The position numbers and the translations under genes were made by a program. Shown here one piece after another: positions 50,539-59,389 of a stretch of 64,000 bases of DNA; the first letter of the stretch is position 1; every line of letters begins with the position of its first letter. The notes beneath the pieces are model-generated. The model ran no database searches. It saw only the letters and a program-made list of their open reading frames with translations, and was not told where the DNA came from. The stretch is from Actinopolyspora lacussalsi subsp. righensis (GTDB lineage Bacteria; Actinomycetota; Actinomycetes; Mycobacteriales; Pseudonocardiaceae): NCBI RefSeq assembly GCF_900116555.1, contig NZ_FPAT01000001.1, positions 248,001 to 312,000 on the forward strand, read 5' to 3'.

Positions 50539-51989
50539 GCGGAGTCGATCTGGGGATGCCCACCTTTCCGGACGCGGCGCACCGGGCGGTGCGCGACGCC
50601 CAGCTGCGCCACAACCTCGGCAGGGCGACCAGCACGATCCGGAACAAGCGCGCCGCGGTGGTCGACGAACTCGACGACTGGGAACAGCTGCGCGCCTCGG
50701 GCGCGGCGATCAAGGCACACACCCTGAGCCGGCTGGACACCTACCTCGAGCGATTCGAGTCCGCCGTCACGGCTGCCGGTGGAACGGTGCACTGGGCGCG
50801 CGACGCGGCCGAGGCGAACCGCATCGTCACCGAGCTCGTCCGCGAGACCGGCGAGACCGAGGCGGTCAAGGTGAAGTCGATGGCCACCCAGGAGATCGGG
50901 CTCAACGAGGCGCTGGCCTCGGCCGGGATCTCGGCGTGGGAGACGGATCTGGCCGAGCTGATCGTCCAGCTGGACGAGGACCGGCCCAGCCACATCCTGG
51001 TGCCGGCCATCCACCGCAACCGCTCCGAGATCCGCGAGATCTTCCGTCGTGAGATGGCGGGTAGCGGCACCCCCGCACCGGCGGACCTCACCGACGACCC
51101 GGTACAGCTGGCGGAGGCCGCCCGCCACCACTTGCGGGACAAGTTCCTGCGGGCCAACGTGGCCATCTCCGGGGCGAACTTCGCGGTGGCCGAGACCGGC
51201 AGCCTCGTGGTGGTCGAGTCGGAGGGCAACGGGCGGATGTGCCTGACCATGCCGGATAATCTGATCAGCGTGGTCGGCATCGAGAAGCTCGTGCCGAGTT
51301 GGCGGGATCTCGAGGTGTTCCTGCAGCTACTTCCCCGATCGAGCACCGGCGAACGGATGAACCCCTACACCTCCGTGCTCAGTGGCGTGACCGAGGGGGA
51401 CGGGCCGAGCAACTTCCACGTGGTGCTGCTGGACAACGGGCGAAGCGAGGCGCTGGCCGACGAGGTCGGCAGTCAGGCGCTGCGGTGTATCCGCTGTTCG
51501 GCCTGTCTCAACGTCTGCCCGGTCTACGAACGCGCCGGGGGCCACGCCTACGGCTCGGTGTATCCGGGACCGATCGGAGCGGTACTGACGCCACAGCTGT
51601 ACGGCGTGGAGTCCGAGGACACCGCCTCGTTGCCTTACGCGTCCACGCTGTGCGGGGCCTGCTACGACGTCTGCCCGGTGGCCATCGAGATCCCCGAACT
51701 GCTGGTGCACCTGCGCAACAGGACGACACGGGAGCGGAAAGGCTGGTTCGATCGGCTGACCGGCACGGCGATGCGAGGCCTGGGGTGGGTCTTCGGCGAC
51801 AGCAAGCGGCTGGGTCGGGCGCAACGGATCGCCTCGCTGGGCGGAAGGCTGTTCGGCGGACGTGGGATCGGCAGGCTGCCGTGGCCGATGTCGCGCTGGA
51901 CCGACGCACGCGACGCTCCCGCACCGGCTGCGGAGTCCTTCCGCCAGTGGTGGGAACGAAACCGGACAGGAAGCGGTGACGAGCGTTGA
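50535..51989 (+). CDS. lutB: Lactate utilisation protein B (Fe-S protein)
   Basis: A 484-residue protein with an N-terminal LUD domain (AEANRIVTELVRETGETEAV, ETDLAELIVQLDED, ANVAISGANFAVAETGSLVV) and two four-cysteine iron-sulfur sites, CIRCSACLNVCPVY and CGACYDVCPVAI (near 319 and 377). It forms the lactate-oxidising complex with LutA and LutC in the cytosol or at the membrane. ATG at 50535 overlaps lutA by four bases and its stop overlaps the lutC start. Confidence 0.93.
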   Translation: MSGVDLGMPTFPDAAHRAVRDAQLRHNLGRATSTIRNKRAAVVDELDDWEQLRASGAAIKAHTLSRLDTYLERFESAVTAAGGTVHWARDAAEANRIVTELVRETGETEAVKVKSMATQEIGLNEALASAGISAWETDLAELIVQLDEDRPSHILVPAIHRNRSEIREIFRREMAGSGTPAPADLTDDPVQLAEAARHHLRDKFLRANVAISGANFAVAETGSLVVVESEGNGRMCLTMPDNLISVVGIEKLVPSWRDLEVFLQLLPRSSTGERMNPYTSVLSGVTEGDGPSNFHVVLLDNGRSEALADEVGSQALRCIRCSACLNVCPVYERAGGHAYGSVYPGPIGAVLTPQLYGVESEDTASLPYASTLCGACYDVCPVAIEIPELLVHLRNRTTRERKGWFDRLTGTAMRGLGWVFGDSKRLGRAQRIASLGGRLFGGRGIGRLPWPMSRWTDARDAPAPAAESFRQWWERNRTGSGDER

Positions 51990-52630
51990 AACGATCCTCT
52001 GACGCACGCGAGGCGGTACTCGGGTCCGTGCGTTCCGCTCTCGCCGGGGGTCAACGTGGCTCGGCCGATTCGATACCCCGTGAGTACCGCGGACAGCGCC
52101 ACGTCGAAGCCCTGCCGGAACTGTTCCGGGAGCGGGTCGCCGAATACCGTGCCGCGGTGCACACCACCGATTCGACGGAGGCACCGGAAACGGTGCTGGG
52201 CGTCCTGGAACGGGCCGATGCGCGGCGAGTGGTCGTACCGGAGGGCCTGCCCGCACAGTGGTCGGATCCGGTGGCCGAACACCACGACACGCTCGGGGAC
52301 CGTCCTCGATTGTCGACGACGACGTTGGAGAACGCGGACGCGGTACTGACCACCTGCACGGTCGGCATCGCCACCACGGGCACGATCGTGCTGGATCACG
52401 GCCCCGGCCAGGGGCGAAGGGCACTGACCCTGCTTCCCGACACCCACGTGTGCCTCGTCGCCGCCTCCCGCATCGTCGACGACGTTCCCGCCGCGCTGGC
52501 GGAGCTGGATCCGGCCGGACCGATGACCTTCATCAGCGGGCCGTCCGCCACCAGCGACATCGAGCTGGAACGGGTGGAGGGGGTGCACGGCCCCAGGGAC
52601 CTTCACGTCGTCATCGTAGGCGACGTGTGA
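51986..52630 (+). CDS. lutC: Lactate utilisation protein C (LUD domain)
   Basis: A 214-residue LUD-domain protein: ARRVVVPEGLPAQW, TTGTIVLDHGPGQGRRALTL, HVCLVAASRIVDDV, and FISGPSATSDIELERVEGVH at the C-terminus, the standard end of LutC. It completes the LutABC set. It begins with TTG, overlapping the lutB stop. A strong hairpin terminator follows. Confidence 0.93.
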   Translation: MKRSSDAREAVLGSVRSALAGGQRGSADSIPREYRGQRHVEALPELFRERVAEYRAAVHTTDSTEAPETVLGVLERADARRVVVPEGLPAQWSDPVAEHHDTLGDRPRLSTTTLENADAVLTTCTVGIATTGTIVLDHGPGQGRRALTLLPDTHVCLVAASRIVDDVPAALAELDPAGPMTFISGPSATSDIELERVEGVHGPRDLHVVIVGDV

Positions 52631-52642
52631 ACCTTTCCCGCC

Positions 52643-52684
52643 GAAACCGGCACGGTGTCGCTCCGACGATGCCGTGCCGGTTTC
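52643..52684 (+). terminator. Terminator after the lut operon
   Basis: GAAACCGGCACGG (52643-52655) pairs with CCGTGCCGGTTTC (52672-52684), a 13-bp perfect stem with further pairing inside the loop, 13 bases after the lutC stop. Confidence 0.85.
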
Positions 52685-52801
52685 CTGCGTCACCTCCCCG
52701 GCGCGAACCGAGGATCCCACTACGCTTTTCGGATTCGTACCGATGGGAAAAACGGTTCACAGAACGCTAATCGTGTTATTCGGGGTTTCATCGAAGCTCT
52801 C

Positions 52802-52830
52802 TTGACATTGTTACCCGTGCTACCTATACA
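52802..52830 (+). promoter_or_regulatory. Consensus housekeeping promoter
   Basis: TTGACA (52802-52807), a 17-base spacer and TATACA (52825-52830) give one of the clearest promoters in the window. It faces the beta-helix gene. Confidence 0.8.
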
Positions 52831-52842
52831 CTCGCTGCCTAC

Positions 52843-52860
52843 TTGGTAAGCGCTTACCAA
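52843..52860 (+). promoter_or_regulatory. LacI-type operator, perfect 18-bp palindrome
   Basis: TTGGTAAGCGCTTACCAA lies about seven bases after the expected transcription start of the promoter at 52802, a place that would block elongation. The half-site GGTAAGCG is unlike either LacI regulon in the window, so its repressor is elsewhere. Confidence 0.8.
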
Positions 52861-52992
52861 AAGTGGGAGAATCCGATTTTCCTTCCTCGGAAACCGCAAG
52901 AAGCCACTCAACGACGAACCCGACTGGAAGATCCGGGCGATTGCTGCCCCAACACAGTGCAGTGAAACTTCCGACAACCACGGGAACGAACA

Positions 52993-54228
52993 ATGAGAAT
53001 CGGCACCTCACAGGCCGGTGAACGCGGCCGAACCCCGAAGATCCTGGGAATGGCCCTGCTGGCGACACTGACCTTCGCGGCACCGGCATACGCCGACCGC
53101 GACGCGAGCACGGCGAGCGAAACCACCGGCGACGTGTCCAACTCGGCCGTGGCAACCGGCACCGCCTCGGTCCAGGCGACCTGCGGCAGCGGGTCCTACG
53201 ACGCCGAGGTCTACACGAACGACGGCAGCTGGGTCGCCCGCAACGGCTCCACGACGGTCTACAGCGGCGGCAACATGCGCGCGGCTACCCAGGCGGCCGT
53301 GAACAGCCTGACCCCGGGCAGGCAGAGCAAGGAACGAGTGGTGCTGTGGAACTCGGGCACCATGAGCGCGAGCAGCTCCATCGACCTGCCCAGCTACACC
53401 GTGCTGGACTCCTGCGGCACGATCGACGTGACCGGTGGCGTCTCCGCCGACAACGCCGTGGTCCGAGGCCGCGACGCCGACCACGTCGAGGTGCAGCACC
53501 TCAGCGTCACCGGGGCGCCCTACTTCGGGGTGTTCTTCCGCAACGGCAACGACATCCACCTCGGCCAGATCGACCTGCGACTGTCCGGCGGACTCGGCAT
53601 CCGCATCGACAACCACGGTGACCGCGGCGAACTCACCACCAACGTGCGGATCGACGACGTCTACGTCTCCGGCACCGACAACCACGGCGTGGAGACCTAC
53701 GGTGTGGATGGACTGACGGTGGGCACCGTGGTGGCTCGCGACGTCGCCTATTCGGGGCTGCTGCTCAACGACACCACCAACGCCACCGTTGGAACGGTCG
53801 ATGCCCAGAACGCGGGCACCGGCACCGGATACGCCGCCTTCCGGATGGCCAACCGGAACGGACGCGTCAACGGCAGTTATCCGACCAACATCCACGTCGG
53901 CGAGGTGATCGCCCGTGGCGGCGGTCGGGGCGTGTTCTGCGTTTCCGAGAGCGGCGGAGCCGTGATCGACAACATCGACATCGCCAACACCGGGAACAAC
54001 GCGATCCTCGTCGAGAACTGCTACAACGTCGAAATCGCCGCGGAAAGCGGTCAGGTCACCGGGCCGGGAACGATCCGGCTGGCCGCGCGATCGGAATTCC
54101 CGGTGACCAGAAACGTGACCCTGCACAATCTCACCGTCACCGATTCGGCCATTGTCGAGAACCCGTGCGGTGACAACATAACCATCACCAACAACACGCT
54201 GGACAACTCCTACCGCGACGTGTGCTGA
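52993..54228 (+). CDS. Secreted right-handed beta-helix protein
   Basis: A 411-residue exported protein. Signal peptide residues 1-35 (LGMALLATLTFAAPAYA). After a 30-residue linker there is a parallel beta-helix made of short repeats: DHVEVQHLSVTG, NDIHLGQIDLRL, TNVRIDDVYVSG, LTVGTVVARDV, ATVGTVDAQNAG, TNIHVGEVIARG, VIDNIDIANTGN. Such folds occur in pectate lyases, polygalacturonases and rhamnogalacturonan-acting enzymes; a catalytic set cannot be assigned by eye. Cysteines near the ends (ATCGS, DSCGT, ENCYN, NPCGD) may form disulfides. Its control by a LacI-type operator and its place next to rhamnose genes suggest a pectin-related enzyme. Confidence 0.85.
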   Translation: MRIGTSQAGERGRTPKILGMALLATLTFAAPAYADRDASTASETTGDVSNSAVATGTASVQATCGSGSYDAEVYTNDGSWVARNGSTTVYSGGNMRAATQAAVNSLTPGRQSKERVVLWNSGTMSASSSIDLPSYTVLDSCGTIDVTGGVSADNAVVRGRDADHVEVQHLSVTGAPYFGVFFRNGNDIHLGQIDLRLSGGLGIRIDNHGDRGELTTNVRIDDVYVSGTDNHGVETYGVDGLTVGTVVARDVAYSGLLLNDTTNATVGTVDAQNAGTGTGYAAFRMANRNGRVNGSYPTNIHVGEVIARGGGRGVFCVSESGGAVIDNIDIANTGNNAILVENCYNVEIAAESGQVTGPGTIRLAARSEFPVTRNVTLHNLTVTDSAIVENPCGDNITITNNTLDNSYRDVC

Positions 54229-54266
54229 TCCACGTCGGACACGGCGATGTCCGGTCGAGACCGATC

Positions 54267-54300
54267 ACTCGTGGGGCTGCCGAGCGGCAGTCCCACGAGT
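54267..54300. terminator. Terminator hairpin after the beta-helix gene
   Basis: ACTCGTGGGGCTGCC (54267-54281) pairs with GGCAGTCCCACGAGT (54286-54300) through 15 bp including one G-U pair, around a 4-base loop. Confidence 0.8.
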
Positions 54301-54353
54301 TCGTTTCCCGCCCCTCGACACTGCCACCCACGACAAACCCGCGGCTCCCCACA

Positions 54354-54551
54354 TCAGTCGGTGAACCCGTCGAGCTCCTTCGCGATCTCCTCCATGGCGA
54401 CCAGGTTGCGCGCCGCTCGCAGCATCAGATCTTCGGCGGTCTTCTCGTCCAGTTCAGCGTGCAGGGGGTGCCCGTTGACGCCGAGAAAGACCATGGCCGC
54501 CGCCCACGCGGTGCGCTTGTTGCCGTCCACGAGCGCGTAGTTACTCGCCAA
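54354..54551 (-). pseudogene. Truncated Doc/Fic toxin
   Basis: About 65 codons hold the C-terminal part of a Doc toxin: YALVDGNKRTAWAAAMVFLG (the Fic motif with D-G-N-K-R-T), then HPLHAELDEKTAEDLMLRAA. Normal Doc proteins have about 60 more residues before the motif, including the histidine of HPF/HxF, which here is replaced (NYALVDG). The upstream sequence in frame is not Doc-like. No Phd antitoxin gene adjoins. It is a decayed toxin gene; a TTG at 54551 could start the remnant but it would lack the active histidine. Confidence 0.75.
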
Positions 54552-54649
54552 GGAATCCGGACGTCTCCCCCGGGACTCCGCTCCGGCGGGATCACTTCGA
54601 GACCAGCTCGCCCGACAGTGGTCTGTCACCGACGAGTACCGCACGTGGG

Positions 54650-56065
54650 TCACTCCGCTCGGGAGTGTTGGTGCTCCGCACTCTCCTTCGCGATGAACAG
54701 GGAGCTGACCAGTGCCAGTACACCGAAACCCAGCGCCGTCAACAGGGCGGCCCGAAACGCGAGCTGAGTCGGCCCATCGGCGGCGAAGGTGGTCACCGCG
54801 CCGGAGGCCACGGCGATACCCATGGAAGCGCCGACACCGAAGCACGCTCCGTTGAGCCCGGGCAGTGCTCCCGGTTTGTCGGCGGGCGAGTTGCGCACGG
54901 CCAACCCGGTGAGCGTGGTGAGCCCGTAGCCGGTGTAGGTGATCCCGAGCAACGCGAGCACGCCACCGACCAACCACATCGAAGTCGGTCCGATGGCCAG
55001 TACCGCGAGCACCGCGGTCGTGCCGACACTGCCGAGCAGTACCGACCTGCGCCACCCGAAGCGCGGAGCGAAATGACCCGCGATGGGGGCCACCACAAGC
55101 CCCAGCGCCGAGGCCGGGGTCAAGAACAGCAGTGCCGAAAGGGTGGCGGACATGCCGAACCCGGCATCCGGTGTCTGGGCCAGCAGCGGGATCGTGAAGT
55201 TGAGCAGTCCGAACGCCGCGGCCAGGGTGAACGTCGTGGTCAGCAGCAACGGCCAAACCCCGCGGGACGCCAGTGTGGACACGTCGATGACCGCGTCACG
55301 GCTGTGCCGCTGGGCGAGCAGAAACCCAACCAGCAGGATCAGACCCGCGAGGAGCAGCCCGAGGGTCGCGGGTGAATCCCATCCCCACTTGCCGCTCTGG
55401 TTCAATCCGAGCACGATGCCCGTCAGTCCGGCGGCCAGCAGGGCGACACCTCGCCAATCCATGGTTCCCCTGCTCGCGATCGGCGTTTCCGGAACGGTGC
55501 GATACACCGCCCACAACGCGATCAGGCTCAGCACGAGGCTGATCGCGAACACGCCTCGGAAACCGACCAGATCGGCGATACTTCCGCCGATCACGGCGTC
55601 GAAGCCCGCGATCCCACCGTTGGTGGCGGTGACGATGCCCAGCGCACGGCCGAAGCGGGCCGGTGAGAAGAACTCGTGCATGATCAGGTATGCCAGCGAG
55701 AAGGTCGCCGCGGACACACCCTGGATAAGACGGCCCGCGATGAAGATCCCGATGTTGGGTGCCGTGGCGCAGACGATCTCGCCGACGATCAATACCGACA
55801 GCGTGGCCAGCAGCATGCGGCGACGCCCCCAGTAATCGCTCATTCGAGTGAGGGTCACCTGCCCCACGGCGGCCAGCAGGAAAAACAGTGTCTGCGCCAG
55901 ACCGGCGAGTCCGCTTCCGACGGCCAGCCGTTCCATCAGATCGGGCAACGCGGGCGTCAGCATGGTGGCGTTCACCTGGTATCCCGCCACGGCCAGCACC
56001 ATGGCGGGCAGCACGGTGGTGCCTCGCGAGGCCGATGTCGATCTCAGATCGCGGACGGTAGTCAT
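54650..56065 (-). CDS. MFS transporter, 14-span drug/solute type
   Basis: A 471-residue major facilitator protein with about 12-14 spans. Motif A is RMSDYWGRRRMLL near residue 75; motif C-like LIVGEIVCATAPN follows, and the layout (SVLIVGEIV, GRLIQGVSAATFSLA) resembles DHA2-type exporters. ATG at 56065 follows GGAGG at five bases; longer frames upstream are not coding. It is divergent from a nucleoside hydrolase operon and shares two palindromic sites with it, so it may move a nucleoside or related compound. Drug efflux is the alternative. Confidence 0.88.
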   Translation of the reverse strand: MTTVRDLRSTSASRGTTVLPAMVLAVAGYQVNATMLTPALPDLMERLAVGSGLAGLAQTLFFLLAAVGQVTLTRMSDYWGRRRMLLATLSVLIVGEIVCATAPNIGIFIAGRLIQGVSAATFSLAYLIMHEFFSPARFGRALGIVTATNGGIAGFDAVIGGSIADLVGFRGVFAISLVLSLIALWAVYRTVPETPIASRGTMDWRGVALLAAGLTGIVLGLNQSGKWGWDSPATLGLLLAGLILLVGFLLAQRHSRDAVIDVSTLASRGVWPLLLTTTFTLAAAFGLLNFTIPLLAQTPDAGFGMSATLSALLFLTPASALGLVVAPIAGHFAPRFGWRRSVLLGSVGTTAVLAVLAIGPTSMWLVGGVLALLGITYTGYGLTTLTGLAVRNSPADKPGALPGLNGACFGVGASMGIAVASGAVTTFAADGPTQLAFRAALLTALGFGVLALVSSLFIAKESAEHQHSRAE

Positions 56066-56162
56066 CCGCACCTCCGCTCGGGAGTGGGTTCGTATCGGGT
56101 AGTGCGCCGGCCTCTTGAGCGGCGTCCTCACACGGATCGGCGGGATCCAGCCAACCCATTGA

Positions 56163-56173
56163 TGTCAGACAAG
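56163..56173. promoter_or_regulatory. Operator-like site near the MFS gene
   Basis: TGTCAGACAAG (perfect TGTC-A-GACA core) is inverted relative to the site at 56403. Its 12-base extension GTCAGACAAGCT is the exact reverse complement of bases at 56400-56411. Confidence 0.6.
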
Positions 56174-56402
56174 CTGATTGAGTGGAGTGTCTACTAACTC
56201 GGACGTGCGAGTGTCAAGCCCGCGCGCCACACGCTCGCCGGAATCGAGGAAACGAAACGCGACACACAGCACCGAAGCGCATAAAGCCAGGACATCGGCG
56301 GATCAATGCCCGATATCTCCGTCCGGACGCGACAACGAGAAGCGGCGTGCCGCACCAGCAGGGCCGAGTTACCTGTTGACGCGCCCCTGAAAACTGGCTA
56401 GC

Positions 56403-56413
56403 TTGTCTGACAA
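56403..56413. promoter_or_regulatory. Operator-like palindrome near the nucleoside hydrolase gene
   Basis: TTGTCTGACAA is a perfect odd palindrome of the kind bound by GntR/FadR-type regulators. Paired with the site at 56163 in the 508-base divergent gap (56066-56573), it may coordinate the MFS and nucleoside genes. Nothing else was seen in the gap. Confidence 0.6.
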
Positions 56414-56573
56414 CATTGCCGAACAAGGGGGTCTGCCGTTCCGATCCGGGAAACACCAACCCGGTGCTCGGCGGGCGGTTCCACCCAGCGGGGTTCCGGC
56501 GATTTCACCGTCGCGATCACGCTGCGAGAACCATCGACATACGTCCACGCCCCGGCCCACGGAAAGCATCCGC

Positions 56574-57581
56574 ATGAACAACGCGCATTCCCTGCTCATC
56601 GACTGCGACACGGGGATCGACGACGCCCTGGCACTGCTGTATCTGGCACTCGATCCTTCGGTCGACATCAGGGCGGTAACCACGGTGGGCGGCAACATCG
56701 ATCCGTTGCGTGCCGCTGACAACAGCGGACGAGTACTTCGGCTGGCCGGCCGAGGTGACGTTCCCGTGCACGTCGGCGCCGAACACACGCTGGGGGCCGC
56801 CCGTCACGAATACGCACCGGAAATCCACGGTCACAACGGTTTGGGTGACGTCGAGCTGCCCGAGCTCACGCCGTTCGGTGAGCGGCCCGCCGCTGCGGAA
56901 GAACTCGTACGACTGGCACGCCGCTCTCCCGGGCGGCACCACCTGCTCGCGCTGGGACCGTTGACGAACCTCGCCAACGCGCTACGGCTGGAACCGCGCC
57001 TCCCGGAACTGCTGGCCGGGATCACGGTGATGGGCGGGGCCATCCGCAGGCAGGGCAACGCGACGCCCCGTGCGGAGGCGAACGTCCACAACGACCCGGA
57101 AGCCGCACGGACGGTGCTGCACGCGGGCGGGAATCTCACGCTCGTCCCACTGGACGTGACCATGACCGAAACACTGGACGAGGCCGCACACGCCGAACTG
57201 GTCGGTGCGAACTCGCCGGTGACGGACTTCGCGGCAGCGATCCTGGCCTACTACCTGGACTTCTACGAAACCAGGTACGGCAGCAGGCGTGCGGCCTGCC
57301 ACGATCCGCTGGCCGCCGCCATCGCCGTCGGTGATCTGGCCGAGGTCGGCACCGAGGAACTCGCCCTCGATGTGCGAACACTTCCGGGACCGGAGCGCGG
57401 GGCGACGGTGCTCGACACCCGTTCCGAGCACTCGGCGGGCGGGCACTCCCCAACCGTCCGCGTAGTTACCCGAACTTCGGGGACGTTCGGAACCCGGTTG
57501 TGCGAACGACTCCGCTCCGCGGACGCACGCACCTACGCGGAACCGGCAGTACACCCCCGCACGACGACAGAAAGGAGATAG
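56574..57581 (+). CDS. Nucleoside hydrolase (IunH family)
   Basis: A 335-residue ribonucleoside hydrolase. The Ca-binding aspartate cluster LIDCDTGIDDALAL is at residues 8-21; VHNDPEAARTVLHAG and the histidine of AACHDPLAAA (near 240) complete the active site. It splits nucleosides into base and ribose. The ATG at 56574 is the first good start; an earlier ATG frame is less likely. The ribokinase gene follows four bases later, so released ribose can be phosphorylated at once. The two are coregulated with the divergent MFS gene if the palindromes are real. Confidence 0.93.
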   Translation: MNNAHSLLIDCDTGIDDALALLYLALDPSVDIRAVTTVGGNIDPLRAADNSGRVLRLAGRGDVPVHVGAEHTLGAARHEYAPEIHGHNGLGDVELPELTPFGERPAAAEELVRLARRSPGRHHLLALGPLTNLANALRLEPRLPELLAGITVMGGAIRRQGNATPRAEANVHNDPEAARTVLHAGGNLTLVPLDVTMTETLDEAAHAELVGANSPVTDFAAAILAYYLDFYETRYGSRRAACHDPLAAAIAVGDLAEVGTEELALDVRTLPGPERGATVLDTRSEHSAGGHSPTVRVVTRTSGTFGTRLCERLRSADARTYAEPAVHPRTTTERR

Positions 57582-57585
57582 TCCC

Positions 57586-58563
57586 GTGCCGGAAACGGAC
57601 CGCACGAACGAACCCCGGCCAACCGAACGAGCCGGCGTCACACGTCGTCCGGAGTTGGTGGTGGTCGGCTCACTGAACACGGATCTGAGCGCCCGGGTCT
57701 CCCGCCACCCACGCCCCGGCGAAACCGTCGCGGGATCGCCGCTGTCGATGACTCCGGGGGGTAAGGGAGCGAACCAGGCCGTGGCGGCGGCGAGGCTGGG
57801 CGCGCGGGTGTCGATCATCGGCCGCGTCGGTGACGACAACCATGCCGGAGAACTGCTGCGGGGGCTGCGTGATGACAACGTGGACACCACACACGTGCGC
57901 ACGACTCCGGACACATCCACCGGCACCGCGATGATCACGGTCTCCGACGACGGGGAGAACAGCATCGTGGTCTCGGCCGCCGCCAACGACGAGGTGTCGG
58001 GGGATGACGTCCGACGCGCGGTCGACCACATCGGCAGCGCTCGCGTCGTGTCGCTGGTTCCCGAGATCCCGGTGGCGGCACTGCACACCGCCGCCCTCAT
58101 CGCACGGGAGCACGCCACCAGGGTCGTGCTCAACCTCTCCCCCGTGATCGACGTCGACGACGAGCTGTTGCGACTGGCTGATCCGTTGATCGTCAACGAG
58201 CACGAGGCGCGACAACTGTGGCGTGGGCCGGACGGGGCCGCGGCGGAAGCATCCACCCTGGCACGAGAGGTGCTGCGGCTCGGCCCCAGGTCCGTGGTGG
58301 TCACTCGCGGTGCTCACGGCGCGGTGATCGCCACGCCGGAGGCGACCACCGAGATCCCGGCGGTGCCCACCGAGGCGGTGGACACCACCGGCGCCGGGGA
58401 CGCTTTCGCGGCGGCGCTGTGCTGGCGTCTGGTCGAGGGCGACACGATGACTACCTCGGCCAGGTGGGCCGCACACGTCAGCGCGCTGACCATCGGGCAC
58501 CACGGATCGCAGCCCTCCTACCCGGCCCAGGAAGCGTTGTCGGTGCCCGGGTTCGACGAATAA
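57586..58563 (+). CDS. rbsK: Ribokinase
   Basis: A 325-residue PfkB-family kinase. VVVGSLNTDLSARV at about 24-37, PGGKGANQAVAAARLGA near 62-78 and DTTGAGDAFAAALCW near 265 (with catalytic D in GAGD) are the ribokinase signatures. It makes ribose-5-phosphate from ribose freed by the hydrolase. GTG start at 57586 behind AAAGGAGA. No rbs transporter is adjacent. Confidence 0.93.
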   Translation: MPETDRTNEPRPTERAGVTRRPELVVVGSLNTDLSARVSRHPRPGETVAGSPLSMTPGGKGANQAVAAARLGARVSIIGRVGDDNHAGELLRGLRDDNVDTTHVRTTPDTSTGTAMITVSDDGENSIVVSAAANDEVSGDDVRRAVDHIGSARVVSLVPEIPVAALHTAALIAREHATRVVLNLSPVIDVDDELLRLADPLIVNEHEARQLWRGPDGAAAEASTLAREVLRLGPRSVVVTRGAHGAVIATPEATTEIPAVPTEAVDTTGAGDAFAAALCWRLVEGDTMTTSARWAAHVSALTIGHHGSQPSYPAQEALSVPGFDE

Positions 58564-58641
58564 CCGTCGCGTGGCACTCCTCGGCTGCTCCGGAACGACG
58601 CCGGATTCGCACGAGTCGTCCGGGAGGAACCGTCCCCGCTG

Positions 58642-59250
58642 TCAGAACGAGCCGGTGCGCACTCCCCCGGCGCGTTCGTAACTCGTGACGAGGACACCGT
58701 TGCTCGTCGGCGAGGACTTGGCCAGCCGCAGTCCGGTCGGGACCGTCCCGTGTGCGAACAGTCGTTTCCCGCTGCCGAGCAGCAGCGGGAAAGTCATCAA
58801 CCGCAGCTCGTCGACCAGGTCGTGTTCCAACAACGTCTGGACGAGACCGTGACTGCCGTGCACCTGCAGCTCACCCCCGTCCCGGTGTTTCAGCTCCTCG
58901 ACGGCGCCCACGACATCGGTTCCCAGCAGGGACGCCCCCTCCCAGTCGACCCGACGCAGCGTCCGCGAGGCGACGTGCTTGGGGCATGTGTTCAGTGCCC
59001 GGGCGACGGTGTCTCCCTCGTCGCGCACGTAGGGCCAGTAGGCGGCGAAGATCTCGTAGGTCCCGCGTCCGAGCAGGAAGTCCTCGGCCCCGGCGAACCA
59101 CTCGTCGATCTGCCTGCCCAGATCGTCGTCGAAGTAGGGGACGACCCAGCCACCGTGCTCGAAGCCCCCTTCCCCGTCCTCTTCGGGACCACCGGGTGCC
59201 TGCATCACACCGTCGAGACTCACGAATGTGGTTACCACCAGTTCACGCAT
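58642..59250 (-). CDS. Dihydrofolate reductase/RibD C-terminal domain family protein
   Basis: A 202-residue NADPH-type reductase fold. The family pattern is ELVVTTFVSLDGVMQAPGGP at the start, LLGRGTYEIFAAYWP, VASRTLRRVDW, LQVHGSHGLVQTLL and LRLMTFPLLLGSGKRLF. Members include many actinomycete proteins of unknown substrate; true folate reduction is not implied. ATG at 59250. It is converging on the ribokinase gene and not obviously tied to its neighbours. Confidence 0.9.
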   Translation of the reverse strand: MRELVVTTFVSLDGVMQAPGGPEEDGEGGFEHGGWVVPYFDDDLGRQIDEWFAGAEDFLLGRGTYEIFAAYWPYVRDEGDTVARALNTCPKHVASRTLRRVDWEGASLLGTDVVGAVEELKHRDGGELQVHGSHGLVQTLLEHDLVDELRLMTFPLLLGSGKRLFAHGTVPTGLRLAKSSPTSNGVLVTSYERAGGVRTGSF

Positions 59251-59389
59251 GAGCAGTCCTGGCTCTCGGGATCGGGAACCAACCGGGCCGGCCGCGACGT
59301 GGCCCGGTTCGGTCGGTCGATGATTTTCCCTGGACACCCCGATTCTGCCTCCCACCGGCGTTTCTTCGCACACCGAGGAGGTCGCGACG

